From: Chryseobacterium sp. H1D6B
GTDB lineage: Bacteria > Bacteroidota > Bacteroidia > Flavobacteriales > Weeksellaceae
Assembly: GCF_029892445.1 (NCBI RefSeq)
Contig: NZ_JARXVJ010000001.1
Coordinates: 1,116,001-1,180,000, forward strand
Reading direction: 5' to 3'
DNA length: 64,000 nucleotides
Under the pieces are notes generated by a model that saw only the letters and a program-made list of their open reading frames with translations, had not been told where the DNA came from and did not search any database. Positions 25,993-34,783 of the stretch are shown piece after piece; positions within the stretch are counted from its first letter, which is position 1; each line of letters opens with the position of its first letter. Position numbers and translations under genes: made by a program.

Positions 25993-27240
25993 ATGAGCAA
26001 AGAATTTGTCGATGTTCTTGTAATCGGAGCCGGACCCTCAGGATGCGTGTCTTCTTCCTATCTAAAGAAAAATAATATCAACGTAAAAGTTGTTGAGAAA
26101 ACAAAATTCCCAAGACTGGTTGTAGGCGAGAGTTTGATTCCCAGAGTGATGGATCATTTTGAAGAAGCGGGGCTATTTCCTGCTTTAGATAAAATGGGCT
26201 TTGAAAAAAAATTGGGAGCCCGTTTTCTCCGCGGCAGTGAAGTATGTCTTTTCGACTTTAGTGATAAATTCGGGGAAGGCTGGGACTGGACATGGCAGGT
26301 TCCTAGAGCTGATTTTGATATGACTTTAGCACAAGAGGTTATTAATAAAGGGGTTGATCTGGAATTTGAAACAGAAGTTGTTGATATAAAATTCAACGGA
26401 ACTGATTCTATCACTACCGTAAAAAACAAAAATGGAGAAACGAAAGAGATCCATGCAAAGTTTGTGATAGACTCAAGCGGCTATGGAAGAGTTCTACCAC
26501 GATTGTTAGATCTTGAGAAACCTTCTAAACTCTCTCCCCACTCTGCTATTTTTTCCCATGTAAAAGATACAAACAGAGAAGAAGGAACCGAAGGCACTTT
26601 GATTTCTTTTGATATTATTGAAACAGAGGTATGGCTCTGGGTCATTCCTTTTTCTAATGGAAACACCAGCGTAGGCATTGTAGGCCCTACAGACTATATT
26701 GAAAAATTATCTGAAAACGGAGATCCAGCCGAAGCTTTGAGAAAAGCCATTTCTCTTTCGGATTATTATGTAAAACGTTTCGGAAATGTAGATTTTCTTT
26801 TTGACCCCAGACATTTGAAAGATTATTCCTGCTCCGTCAAAAAATTATTCGGTGACGGATTTGCATTGACGGGAAATGCCTCAGAATTTCTAGATCCTGT
26901 TTTTTCATCCGGAATGGCTTTTGCTACAGAATCCGGAATGCTGGCTGCAAAACTGGCCATCAGACAATTAAACGGGGAAACAATCGACTGGCAGAAAGAA
27001 TATTCAGATTATATATTATACGGCGTAGACGTTTTCACTACTTATGTAAAAGAATGGTACACCGGAAATCTTCAGGAATTATTTTTCCACAGGCCGGAAA
27101 ATGAAGATGTAAAAAGAAAAATATGCGCAGTGTTAGCAGGCTATGTATGGAATAAAGACAATCCATTCGTTAGAAAACATGATACTGTCATCAAAAATCT
27201 GGCAAATCTTATTAAAACAGAAAAATTAAAGCAAGAATAA
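25993..27240 (+). CDS. flavin-dependent halogenase-like monooxygenase
   Basis: A 415-residue FAD protein: GAGPSG (12-17), VVGESLIP (43-49), GFEKKLGARF (68-77) and two halogenase-type motifs, WLWVIP (213-218, the WxWxIP motif) and FLDPVFSSG (298-306, the FxxPxxSxG motif). These point to a phenol-type flavin halogenase, which would chlorinate the aryl ring; some flexirubins carry chlorine. A ring hydroxylase or other monooxygenase is the alternative. It stands alone on the + strand with its own promoter, between the ammonia-lyase and the aryl ligase. Confidence 0.78.
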   Translation: MSKEFVDVLVIGAGPSGCVSSSYLKKNNINVKVVEKTKFPRLVVGESLIPRVMDHFEEAGLFPALDKMGFEKKLGARFLRGSEVCLFDFSDKFGEGWDWTWQVPRADFDMTLAQEVINKGVDLEFETEVVDIKFNGTDSITTVKNKNGETKEIHAKFVIDSSGYGRVLPRLLDLEKPSKLSPHSAIFSHVKDTNREEGTEGTLISFDIIETEVWLWVIPFSNGNTSVGIVGPTDYIEKLSENGDPAEALRKAISLSDYYVKRFGNVDFLFDPRHLKDYSCSVKKLFGDGFALTGNASEFLDPVFSSGMAFATESGMLAAKLAIRQLNGETIDWQKEYSDYILYGVDVFTTYVKEWYTGNLQELFFHRPENEDVKRKICAVLAGYVWNKDNPFVRKHDTVIKNLANLIKTEKLKQE

Positions 27241-27269
27241 AAAAACGGTCTGAATTTCAGGCCGTTTTT
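27241..27269. terminator. bidirectional intrinsic terminator
   Basis: AAAAACGG-CTGA stem paired with TCAG-CCGTTTTT around a short loop, directly between the convergent halogenase-like and ligase genes. The A-run and T-run flank both sides, so it can serve either strand. Confidence 0.85.
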
Positions 27270-27272
27270 ATT

Positions 27273-28565
27273 TTATCTTAAATCAATAAAAGTAAGTGGT
27301 TTTCTGCTTACTGGATTGTAAACAGCTTTAGAGAGAGTCTCAAAATCTATAACTTCAATCTTAGGACTTACCCTTAATTTTGCCCTAAAATGGTCTCTTA
27401 CTTCGTTCACGAAATTTTCTGATTCTTTTTCTGTGCTCACTTTGATGATAATTTCATCCAATCCTATTTCATTAGACTGAATTACAATCTGATAACATGC
27501 GATATTATTAAAATCATTTAAAATATCAGTCATTGCCGGCGGATATAAAGTTGTTCCTTTATATTTAATCATCTGCTGCTTTCGCCCGACCACAGGTCCC
27601 AGCCTCATTGTATTTCTTCCGCATCGGCAGGGTTCATAATGTGCTTTTACAATATCTCCTGTTTTAAACCTCAGCAGAGGAACTGCTTCCACGCCTAGTG
27701 TTGTAATCGTCAGTTCTCCGCTTTGTCCTTCCTGCACTGGGTTTTCATTATCATCAAGAATTTCGGTGATGATTAATTCCGGATGATGATGCCCGCCGAT
27801 CTGAAATTCACATTCTGTAAAAGCGGTACTCATTTCTGTAGAAGCATAAGTAGAAAAAAGCTTGATATTCCATTTTTCTTTGATCTTTTCAGAAAGAATA
27901 TTATCCGTGAAGTCTTGATTTTTAATGCTTTCTCCGATACAAACCGCTCCTTGAACACTAGAGTTTTTATAATCCAGGCCGTGCTTTTCGGCATAATCTA
28001 TCATTTTTAACAGAAAAGACGGAACAGTAATTAAATACTTCGGCTTAAATCTAAAAATAGAATCCCATTGAAGTTCAGGAATTCCGGGTCCCATTCTTAC
28101 AACACTTGCACCCATTTTTCTTAATCCTAAAAAATAAGCCAGGCCAGCCATAAATCTTTTATCGATAGTAGTAATCATCTGTACTACATCTCCCTTCTGT
28201 ATTCCTGCACAGGCGAAAGAAATGGCTTCGTTATAAGCCAGCCTTTCAAGATCTGCATCTGACAAACCAAAAGTCACCGGATCTCCCAACGTCCCTGAAG
28301 TGGTGCTGTAATCAACAATTTTATCATTAGGAATACAAAAAAAGTCCTGGTTATACTGCTGCAGATCATCTTTCGTGGTCGTAGGGATTTTCTGAAGATC
28401 TTCTAAAGACTGAACAGCATCAATCGAGATATTCTTTTCTTTAAAAAGTTTCTGATAAAACGGTGAGTTATTTTCAAGATAAATTAAGAGTTCCTTAAGC
28501 TTGGACTCCTGAAATTTCTTAATCTCCTGAACATCTGATTTTTCGATTGATGGATAAAATTCCAA
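27273..28565 (-). CDS. aryl-acid adenylate-forming ligase (PaaK/F390 synthetase-like)
   Basis: A 430-residue ANL-superfamily enzyme of the phenylacetate-CoA ligase subgroup: STTSGTLGD (87-95), STYASTEMSTAF in the middle, RFKTGDIV and a late CRCG site. It should adenylate 4-coumarate or a similar acid and load it on a carrier protein or CoA. The start codon is TTG at 28565: the codons upstream run into in-frame TAA stops and contain no ATG, and no ATG follows early. A TAnnTTTG box lies 20 bases upstream of the start. Confidence 0.85.
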   Translation of the reverse strand: MEFYPSIEKSDVQEIKKFQESKLKELLIYLENNSPFYQKLFKEKNISIDAVQSLEDLQKIPTTTKDDLQQYNQDFFCIPNDKIVDYSTTSGTLGDPVTFGLSDADLERLAYNEAISFACAGIQKGDVVQMITTIDKRFMAGLAYFLGLRKMGASVVRMGPGIPELQWDSIFRFKPKYLITVPSFLLKMIDYAEKHGLDYKNSSVQGAVCIGESIKNQDFTDNILSEKIKEKWNIKLFSTYASTEMSTAFTECEFQIGGHHHPELIITEILDDNENPVQEGQSGELTITTLGVEAVPLLRFKTGDIVKAHYEPCRCGRNTMRLGPVVGRKQQMIKYKGTTLYPPAMTDILNDFNNIACYQIVIQSNEIGLDEIIIKVSTEKESENFVNEVRDHFRAKLRVSPKIEVIDFETLSKAVYNPVSRKPLTFIDLR

Positions 28566-28584
28566 TGATTTTAATTTTAAGTGA

Positions 28585-28592
28585 CAAATTTA
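28585..28592 (-). promoter_or_regulatory. -7 box upstream of the aryl ligase gene
   Basis: TAAATTTG on the - strand, 20 bases before the TTG start. I found no good TTG partner at 17-23 bases upstream, so only the -7 element is supported. Confidence 0.45.
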
Positions 28593-28863
28593 TTAAAACT
28601 AAAATAGATTTAAATTTTTAATTCAAACAGATCCACAAGAAATATGTTTCGGGGGGGGGGAAGCCGGATGAAATTATTCTATTTTAAAGCAGGTTAAATC
28701 CCGTTTCTATTGACGGTATTCCGGAAAAAAATATTCCAAAATACTGATCTGTTTATCATTGACCATTCATTTTTTTTAAATTTTACTGTTTATTATTCTG
28801 AATTTGAAGTTTTTAATATAAACTACATAAATAAAACATATATTATAAACCGACAAAATTCAC

Positions 28864-28871
28864 TAAATTTG
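28864..28871 (+). promoter_or_regulatory. -7 box upstream of ileS
   Basis: TAAATTTG, 36 bases before the ATG. No clear TTG lies at the usual distance upstream, so the promoter is only partly supported. Confidence 0.5.
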
Positions 28872-28906
28872 CCAACTTAATTAATCAACGATATTGAGAT
28901 ATTACA

Positions 28907-31900
28907 ATGAGCCAATTTAAAGAATATAAAAACCTCAACCTTATTGATATAGCTGAAAATGTTTCAGAATTCTGGAAACAGCAGCAAACTTTTAACAAAA
29001 GTGTTGAGATTCGTGAGGGTAATTCCGAGTTTGTATTTTATGAAGGTCCGCCTTCAGCAAACGGAATGCCTGGAATTCACCATGTAATGGCAAGAGCATT
29101 GAAAGATATTTTCTGCCGTTACCAGACTCAGAATGGAAAGCAGGTTTTTCGTAAAGCAGGCTGGGACACGCATGGACTTCCTGTAGAATTGGGTGTAGAA
29201 AAAGAATTAGGAATTACCAAAGAAGATATCGGTAAAAAAATATCTATTGAGGATTACAATAAAGCCTGCCGTGAAGCGGTAATGCGTTACACAGACGTCT
29301 GGAATCACCTTACTGAAAAAATAGGATATTGGGTGGACCTTGAAGATCCATATATCACGTACAAGTCTAAATACATGGAGACTGTATGGTGGTTATTAAA
29401 ACAATTGTACAGCAAAGAACTGCTTTACAAAGGGTACACTATCCAGCCGTATTCTCCAAAAGCAGGAACGGGACTTTCTTCTCACGAGCTGAATCAGCCC
29501 GGGACTTACCGTGATGTTACAGACACTACGATCGTTGCCCAGTTCAAAGTGAAGAAAGAAACTTCTGAATTATTTAATGATATCGATACTGACGTTCATG
29601 TTCTGGCTTGGACTACAACTCCTTGGACACTGCCTTCTAACACTGCTCTTGCGGTTGGAAGAGATATTGAATATATCGTAGTGAAAACTTTCAATCAATA
29701 TACTTTTGATCCTGTAACGGTAGTTTTAGCAAGAGTGCTTCTGGAGAAGAATTTTGGTAAAAAATTCGTTGAAGGGACTGATGAAGATCTAGCCAATTAT
29801 ACTTCAGACAGTAAAACGATCCCGTATAAAATTTTAAAAGAATTTACCGGCGATAAGTTAGCAGGAACTCAATATGAACAGTTGATCCCTTGGTTTACGC
29901 CGTCTGAAAATCCTGAAAAAGCATTCAGAGTGATCATCGGAGATTTTGTAACAACGGAAGACGGTACAGGTATCGTACACATCGCTCCTACTTTTGGTGC
30001 CGATGATGCACGTGTAGCCAAGGAAAGCGGAATTCCGCCGATGCTGATAAAAGACGAAAATGATAATCTTGTTCCATTGGTAGATCTACAGGGAAAATCT
30101 ATCCGAGGAAATAATGTTCCGGAAACTTTTTCAGGAAAATATATCAAGAACGAATATTATGATGACGGAGCAGCCCCGGAAAAATCTTGGGATGTCCATT
30201 TAGCTATTCAGCTGAAAGAAGAAAATAAAGCCTTTAAGGTAGAAAAATATGTCCACAGCTATCCTCACTGCTGGAGAACAGACAAGCCGGTATTATATTA
30301 CCCTCTAGATTCTTGGTTTGTAAAAATGACAGCTGTAAAAGACAGACTAGTTAATTTAAACAAAGAGATCAACTGGAAGCCGAAAGCTACTGGAGAAGGA
30401 CGTTTCGCCAACTGGTTAGAAAATGTAAACGACTGGAACCTTTCCCGTTCGCGTTATTGGGGAATCCCATTGCCGATCTGGAGAACTGAAGACCTGAAAG
30501 AAGAAATCATTATCGGGTCTGTAGAGGAATTCTATAATGAGATTGAAAAATCTGTTGCAGCAGGATTCATGAAGGAAAATCCGTTCAAAGATTTCGAGAT
30601 CGGAAATATGTCTGAGGAAAACTATTCTTTGGTTGACCTTCATAAAAATGTAGTAGACAAAGTAGTATTGCTTTCAGAATCAGGAAAACCGATGAACCGT
30701 GAGAGCGACTTGATCGATGTTTGGTTCGATTCAGGTTCTATGCCTTATGCACAGCTGCATTATCCGTTTGAGAATAAAGAATTAATCGACAATAAAAAAG
30801 CTTTCCCTGCTGATTTTATCGCAGAAGGTGTTGACCAGACAAGAGGATGGTTCTATACACTGCATGCGATTGGAACTGCAGTTTTTGACTCAGTAGCTTA
30901 TAAAAATGTTATGAGCAACGGGCTTGTTTTGGATAAAAACGGCCAGAAAATGTCAAAACGTTTAGGAAATGCGGTTGACCCGTTCGAAACACTTGCTGTT
31001 TACGGACCGGATGCTACACGCTGGTACATGATCTCCAATGCGAATCCTTGGGAAAACCTGAAGTTTGATATCGAAGGTATAGATGAAGTAAGAAGAAAAT
31101 TCTTCGGAACACTTTATAATACGTATTCATTCTTTTCTTTATATGCGAATGTTGATGGATTTAATTATTCTGAAAAGAACGTAGAAAACCGTCCTGAGAT
31201 CGACAGATGGGTCTTGTCTGAACTTAATCTTTTAATTAAAGAAGTAAAAGCTTTCTACGAAGATTATGAACCTACAAGAGTGGCAAGAGCAATCAGCACT
31301 TTCGTGAATGACAACCTGAGTAACTGGTACGTAAGATTATGCAGAAGACGTTTCTGGAAAGGAGATTATTCAGACGACAAGATTTCTGCTTACCAGACTT
31401 TATATACGTGTCTTGAAACGATCGCTAAATTATCTGCCCCTATTGCGCCGTTCTTTATGGACCAATTGTATCAGGATTTAAATACTGTTACAGGAAAAGA
31501 AAACTGCGAATCTGTACACCTTACCGATTTCCCTGTTGCTGACGAAAGTTTAATAGACCAGGATCTGGTTGAAAAAACTCATCTTGCCCAGCAGATCACA
31601 AGCATGGTTTTCTCTCTCAGAAAGAAAGAAAATGTAAAAGTGCGCCAGCCGCTGCAAAAAGTATTGGTTCCTGTTTTAGATTCTAAAACGGAAGAACAGA
31701 TCTTAGCTGTAGCCGAATTGATCAAGCAGGAAGTGAATGTAAAGGAATTACAGCTGATCAATGCTGAAGAAGCATCCCATTTAATTGTAAAACAGATCAA
31801 GCCTAACTTTAAAGCTTTAGGCTCAAGGCTTGGAAAAGACATGAAAGTGGTAGGAAATGAAATTGCTAATCTTTCAGCAGAACAGATCTCAACTTTAGAA

Positions 31901-32296
31901 AAAGAAGGAAAAATAGACATTCAAGGATATGAAATAACAACTAATGACGTTGAAATTTCAACAAAAGACATTCCGGGATGGACAGTCGCTTCTGATGGAA
32001 AAACAACTGTGGCATTAGATTTGACGCTCACAGAGGAATTAAAATCTGAAGGGATTGCAAGAGAGTTTATCAACAGGATCCAAAACCTTAGAAAAGACAA
32101 GGACTTTGACCTGACAGACAGGATCAATATCTCTATTGAAGAAAATTCACCATTCCTTGATGATTTAAAGAAAAATGAACAATATATTTCATCTGAGGTG
32201 TTGTCAAATAAAATAGAAATTGTATCTTCACTATCAAATTTTAACGAAATAGAAATAGAAGAGATTAATTTTAAGATAAATATTGAAAAAAATTAA
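28907..32296 (+). CDS. ileS: isoleucyl-tRNA synthetase
   Basis: An 1129-residue class Ia synthetase that charges tRNA-Ile. It has the HIGH-type signature GMPGIHHVMAR near residue 55, the KMSKR loop (NGQKMSKRLGN) near residue 690, the editing-domain stretch AWTTTPWTLPSNTALAVG, and a long C-terminal anticodon-binding part. The length fits the larger, eukaryote-like bacterial type. The pigment ligase gene diverges upstream; a DksA-like gene follows after 59 bases. Confidence 0.97.
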   Translation: MSQFKEYKNLNLIDIAENVSEFWKQQQTFNKSVEIREGNSEFVFYEGPPSANGMPGIHHVMARALKDIFCRYQTQNGKQVFRKAGWDTHGLPVELGVEKELGITKEDIGKKISIEDYNKACREAVMRYTDVWNHLTEKIGYWVDLEDPYITYKSKYMETVWWLLKQLYSKELLYKGYTIQPYSPKAGTGLSSHELNQPGTYRDVTDTTIVAQFKVKKETSELFNDIDTDVHVLAWTTTPWTLPSNTALAVGRDIEYIVVKTFNQYTFDPVTVVLARVLLEKNFGKKFVEGTDEDLANYTSDSKTIPYKILKEFTGDKLAGTQYEQLIPWFTPSENPEKAFRVIIGDFVTTEDGTGIVHIAPTFGADDARVAKESGIPPMLIKDENDNLVPLVDLQGKSIRGNNVPETFSGKYIKNEYYDDGAAPEKSWDVHLAIQLKEENKAFKVEKYVHSYPHCWRTDKPVLYYPLDSWFVKMTAVKDRLVNLNKEINWKPKATGEGRFANWLENVNDWNLSRSRYWGIPLPIWRTEDLKEEIIIGSVEEFYNEIEKSVAAGFMKENPFKDFEIGNMSEENYSLVDLHKNVVDKVVLLSESGKPMNRESDLIDVWFDSGSMPYAQLHYPFENKELIDNKKAFPADFIAEGVDQTRGWFYTLHAIGTAVFDSVAYKNVMSNGLVLDKNGQKMSKRLGNAVDPFETLAVYGPDATRWYMISNANPWENLKFDIEGIDEVRRKFFGTLYNTYSFFSLYANVDGFNYSEKNVENRPEIDRWVLSELNLLIKEVKAFYEDYEPTRVARAISTFVNDNLSNWYVRLCRRRFWKGDYSDDKISAYQTLYTCLETIAKLSAPIAPFFMDQLYQDLNTVTGKENCESVHLTDFPVADESLIDQDLVEKTHLAQQITSMVFSLRKKENVKVRQPLQKVLVPVLDSKTEEQILAVAELIKQEVNVKELQLINAEEASHLIVKQIKPNFKALGSRLGKDMKVVGNEIANLSAEQISTLEKEGKIDIQGYEITTNDVEISTKDIPGWTVASDGKTTVALDLTLTEELKSEGIAREFINRIQNLRKDKDFDLTDRINISIEENSPFLDDLKKNEQYISSEVLSNKIEIVSSLSNFNEIEIEEINFKINIEKN

Positions 32297-32355
32297 CATT
32301 TAGATAATATATTTCACATTCCATATCATAATTTTTATTAAAAAAGAAAAATAGC

Positions 32356-32736
32356 ATGCAAGACGAAAGAGTAAGATATAACGATGCTGATTTACAAGAA
32401 TTTAAAGCGATCATTAAAGAAAAAATAGAGAAAGCTGAAAAAGACTTACAGCTTATAAGAGAAAGTTTTATCAATGACCAGAACAATGGTACTGATGATA
32501 CTTCACCTACATTCAAAGCTTTTGAAGAGGGAGCAGAAACACTGAGCAAAGAGCAAAATTCTATCTTAGCAGGAAGACAGGAAAAATTCCTCCGCGACCT
32601 TAAAAATGCTTTGATTAGAATCGAAAATAAAACATACGGTGTCTGCAGAGTAACAGGAAAGCTGATCCCTAAAGAAAGACTTTTAGCTGTTCCTCATGCT
32701 ACATTGAGCATTGAAGCGAAAAATATGCAGAAATAA
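32356..32736 (+). CDS. TraR/DksA-like protein with degenerate zinc finger
   Basis: A 126-residue protein. The N-terminal coiled coil (residues ~10-80) and the C-terminal GVCRVTGKLIPKERLLAVPHAT follow the DksA/TraR layout. DksA uses a CxxC...CxxC zinc site; here only one Cys remains (GVC), so zinc binding is unlikely. DksA-like proteins bind in the secondary channel of RNA polymerase and modulate initiation with ppGpp; whether this form still does cannot be told. It follows ileS on the same strand. Confidence 0.85.
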   Translation: MQDERVRYNDADLQEFKAIIKEKIEKAEKDLQLIRESFINDQNNGTDDTSPTFKAFEEGAETLSKEQNSILAGRQEKFLRDLKNALIRIENKTYGVCRVTGKLIPKERLLAVPHATLSIEAKNMQK

Positions 32737-32743
32737 CCAATAA

Positions 32744-32806
32744 AGGTTTGTAAATAAATTTGGGTTTATATTGTGTTATCATTAATACTTTATAAACCTA
32801 ATTTTT
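32744..32806 (+). terminator. possible terminator after the DksA-like gene
   Basis: AGGTTTGTAAA at 32744 can pair with TTTATAAACCT at 32789, with one G-T step, followed by TAATTTTT. The 34-base loop is long, so this is only a candidate. Confidence 0.35.
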
Positions 32807-32818
32807 AATTTATATCCC

Positions 32819-33067
32819 ATGAGTGAGTATTTGATTTTAGGCGTTATCATTATTATTGCAGGGATATGGTTTTTTAACAGGAACCGGATCAAAGACAGAT
32901 TCTTTCCTGCCAGACCGAAAAACTACACAATCGATGACCAGTTTAATTCTGATAAACGCGAAAGGGAAAAAGAAATCGACAGACTTTTAGGTAAAATGGG
33001 CAAAAACGGAATCAATGATCTGTCTGCAAAAGACAGAAAAAGACTTGATGAGCTGTCCAGAAAATAA
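32819..33067 (+). CDS. small membrane protein with DUF6576-like tail
   Basis: An 82-residue protein with one N-terminal membrane helix (residues ~4-19) and a basic, charged cytoplasmic tail. The tail (EIDRLLGKMGKNGINDLSAKDRKRLDELS) resembles the short DUF6576 helical hairpin often found at the C-terminus of Bacteroidota rhomboid proteins. Function unknown. It precedes another small gene and lspA. Confidence 0.65.
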   Translation: MSEYLILGVIIIIAGIWFFNRNRIKDRFFPARPKNYTIDDQFNSDKREREKEIDRLLGKMGKNGINDLSAKDRKRLDELSRK

Positions 33068-33086
33068 AAATTTAAATTAAGAAAAT

Positions 33087-33278
33087 ATGGAATCTATAGT
33101 AGTACACACTAAAAATGCAATGGAGCTTAATGCACTGAAAAGTGTTTTAAAAGACATGAATATTGAATTCGAAAAATTCCACACCAAAAACAATTTCCAT
33201 AACCAAAAGACGATCAAGAAAGTGATCGACAGAAAAAACGAAAAAATAGGAAAACCGTTTAAACCAAAAGGATTGTAA
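33087..33278 (+). CDS. small hypothetical protein
   Basis: A 63-residue basic protein. The first ~30 residues (VVHTKNAMELNALKSVLKDMNIEFE) read like the beta-alpha unit of small DUF2683-type proteins, often antitoxin-like; the tail is Lys-rich (KVIDRKNEKIGKPFKPKGL). No toxin gene is adjacent, so no toxin-antitoxin role is claimed. Its stop overlaps the lspA start by one base, so the two are co-translated. Confidence 0.55.
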   Translation: MESIVVHTKNAMELNALKSVLKDMNIEFEKFHTKNNFHNQKTIKKVIDRKNEKIGKPFKPKGL

Positions 33279-33916
33279 TGAAAAAGATATTAGCCATCAC
33301 CTTCCTTATCCTATTAATCGACCAGGCTTCAAAAATCTATATCAAAACCCATTTTAACTTGGACGACAGTATTTCGGTACTGCCAGGTTTCAAACTTACT
33401 TTTGTAGAAAATCCGGGAATGGCCTACGGACTTCATTTTGGAGGAGTTATCGGGAAATATTTCTTAGTCATTGTAAGGGTATTTCTGATCGGAGGAATGG
33501 TCTATCTTTTCAAAAAATGGCTTCAGAAAGGTGAATCCAACTATCTTTTGATTCCTATGGCGATGATCTTTGCAGGAGCAATAGGAAATTTGATTGACGG
33601 GATGTTTTATGGATTAATTTTCGACAGCGGAACTGTTTACGACCCAAGTATCGACCGATGGATAGGATATGGAGGAATCTCTAAAATGGTTCCTTTCGGG
33701 CAGGGTTACTCTACTTTCATGAGAGGATGCGTAGTCGATATGCTTCATTTTCCTTTAGTAGACTGGAATGTTCCTCAAAGCTTCCCGATCATCGGAGGAA
33801 AACATATTGAATTTTTCAAATACATTTTCAATGTTGCAGATTCAGCAATTACCGTAGGAGCAGCATTACTTCTAATTTTCAGAAAGAAAGCATTTCCAAA
33901 CGGCCTTGAATTTTAA
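33278..33916 (+). CDS. lspA: lipoprotein signal peptidase (signal peptidase II)
   Basis: A 212-residue membrane aspartyl protease that cuts lipoprotein signal peptides after lipid attachment. It has ENPGMAYG, GAIGNLIDG, and the two catalytic Asp motifs, VVDMLHFPLVD and FNVADSAITVG. It is longer than proteobacterial LspA (~165 residues); the extra residues fall between GNLIDG and VVDML, an insertion common in this phylum. Many lipoproteins in this window would be its substrates. Confidence 0.95.
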   Translation: MKKILAITFLILLIDQASKIYIKTHFNLDDSISVLPGFKLTFVENPGMAYGLHFGGVIGKYFLVIVRVFLIGGMVYLFKKWLQKGESNYLLIPMAMIFAGAIGNLIDGMFYGLIFDSGTVYDPSIDRWIGYGGISKMVPFGQGYSTFMRGCVVDMLHFPLVDWNVPQSFPIIGGKHIEFFKYIFNVADSAITVGAALLLIFRKKAFPNGLEF

Positions 33917-33931
33917 AAGAAGTTTTATTTA

Positions 33932-34573
33932 ATGAAAATTCTAAAAAATATTTTTAAATTTTTCCTGCTTCTTATCGTGGCAGGAATTATTTTTATTGCC
34001 CTTACCAACTATACTATTAAAAAACAGAGCAGACCTTTCCTTTTTAATAGTATTCAAACTATTCCTGAAATTAAAACCGCATTGCTTTTAGGAACCGGCA
34101 AAACATTAAATAACGGAATGCCCAACGCTTATTTTTATAATAGAATTCAGGCGGCTGCCGATTTATATAAAAGCGGAAAGATAAAATACATTATCGTAAG
34201 TGGTGACAACAGCACAAAAGAATATAATGAACCCGAAGATATGCAGCTTGCTTTAATGAAAAACGGCATTCCTGAGGATAAAATCTTTCTTGATTTTGCC
34301 GGATTCAGAACACTGGATTCTGTAGTAAGAGCTAAAGAAATTTTTGGACAGAATAAGCTGATCATTATTTCTCAGAAGTTCCATAACGAAAGAGCCGTCT
34401 TTTTAGCCCGCAAAAACGGAATTGAAGCATACGGCTATAATGCAGAAGATGTTAATAAATACGCAGGCTTAAAGACTAACCTGAGAGAGTATATTGCAAA
34501 AGCTAAAGTCTACTGGGATTTATTGTTTGGAGTACAGCCTAAATTCGGGGGTGATAAAATTTTGATCCCTTAA
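33932..34573 (+). CDS. SanA/YdcF-type DUF218 protein
   Basis: A 213-residue protein with one N-terminal membrane helix (residues ~8-26) and a DUF218 domain: ALLLGTGKTLNNG, YIIVSGDNS, EPEDMQLALMKNGIP and KLIIISQKFHNERA. SanA proteins affect envelope integrity and vancomycin resistance in enterobacteria; their reaction is not established. It follows lspA by 15 bases. Confidence 0.82.
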   Translation: MKILKNIFKFFLLLIVAGIIFIALTNYTIKKQSRPFLFNSIQTIPEIKTALLLGTGKTLNNGMPNAYFYNRIQAAADLYKSGKIKYIIVSGDNSTKEYNEPEDMQLALMKNGIPEDKIFLDFAGFRTLDSVVRAKEIFGQNKLIIISQKFHNERAVFLARKNGIEAYGYNAEDVNKYAGLKTNLREYIAKAKVYWDLLFGVQPKFGGDKILIP

Positions 34574-34741
34574 TTTTTCTTATTTTCAATCATTAGAATT
34601 ATATTTCTTTCAATCAAAAATTTTCACATATTTTAATACTATTCAGACATCTGTGAAAATCTGTGGGAAGCCTTATCTGACAAAAAATACATCAATTATA
34701 TAATCCTGGTGTGATTATATTAAATTTCAAATAGATTCCCT

Positions 34742-34749
34742 TAAATTTG
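34742..34749 (+). promoter_or_regulatory. -7 box upstream of trpS
   Basis: TAAATTTG, 35 bases before the trpS start. No clear TTG upstream at the usual distance. The rest of the 210-base gap holds a TTTTCACA/TGTGAAAA inverted pair near 34620-34660. Confidence 0.45.
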
Positions 34750-34783
34750 TAATTCATTAATTTTCATAAATAATTTAAACAAA

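Larger units (their letters stand above)
28566..28906. other. divergent intergenic region with a ten-G tract
   Basis: This 341-base gap between the ligase and ileS contains no ORF. A run of ten G lies at 28651-28660 in otherwise AT-rich DNA, about 86 bases upstream of the ligase start. Each side has a TAnnTTTG box near its gene. Confidence 0.8.

Noticed and set aside
33087..33278. Toxin-antitoxin module
   Set aside because: Only one small antitoxin-like protein, with no toxin gene beside it and coupling to lspA.
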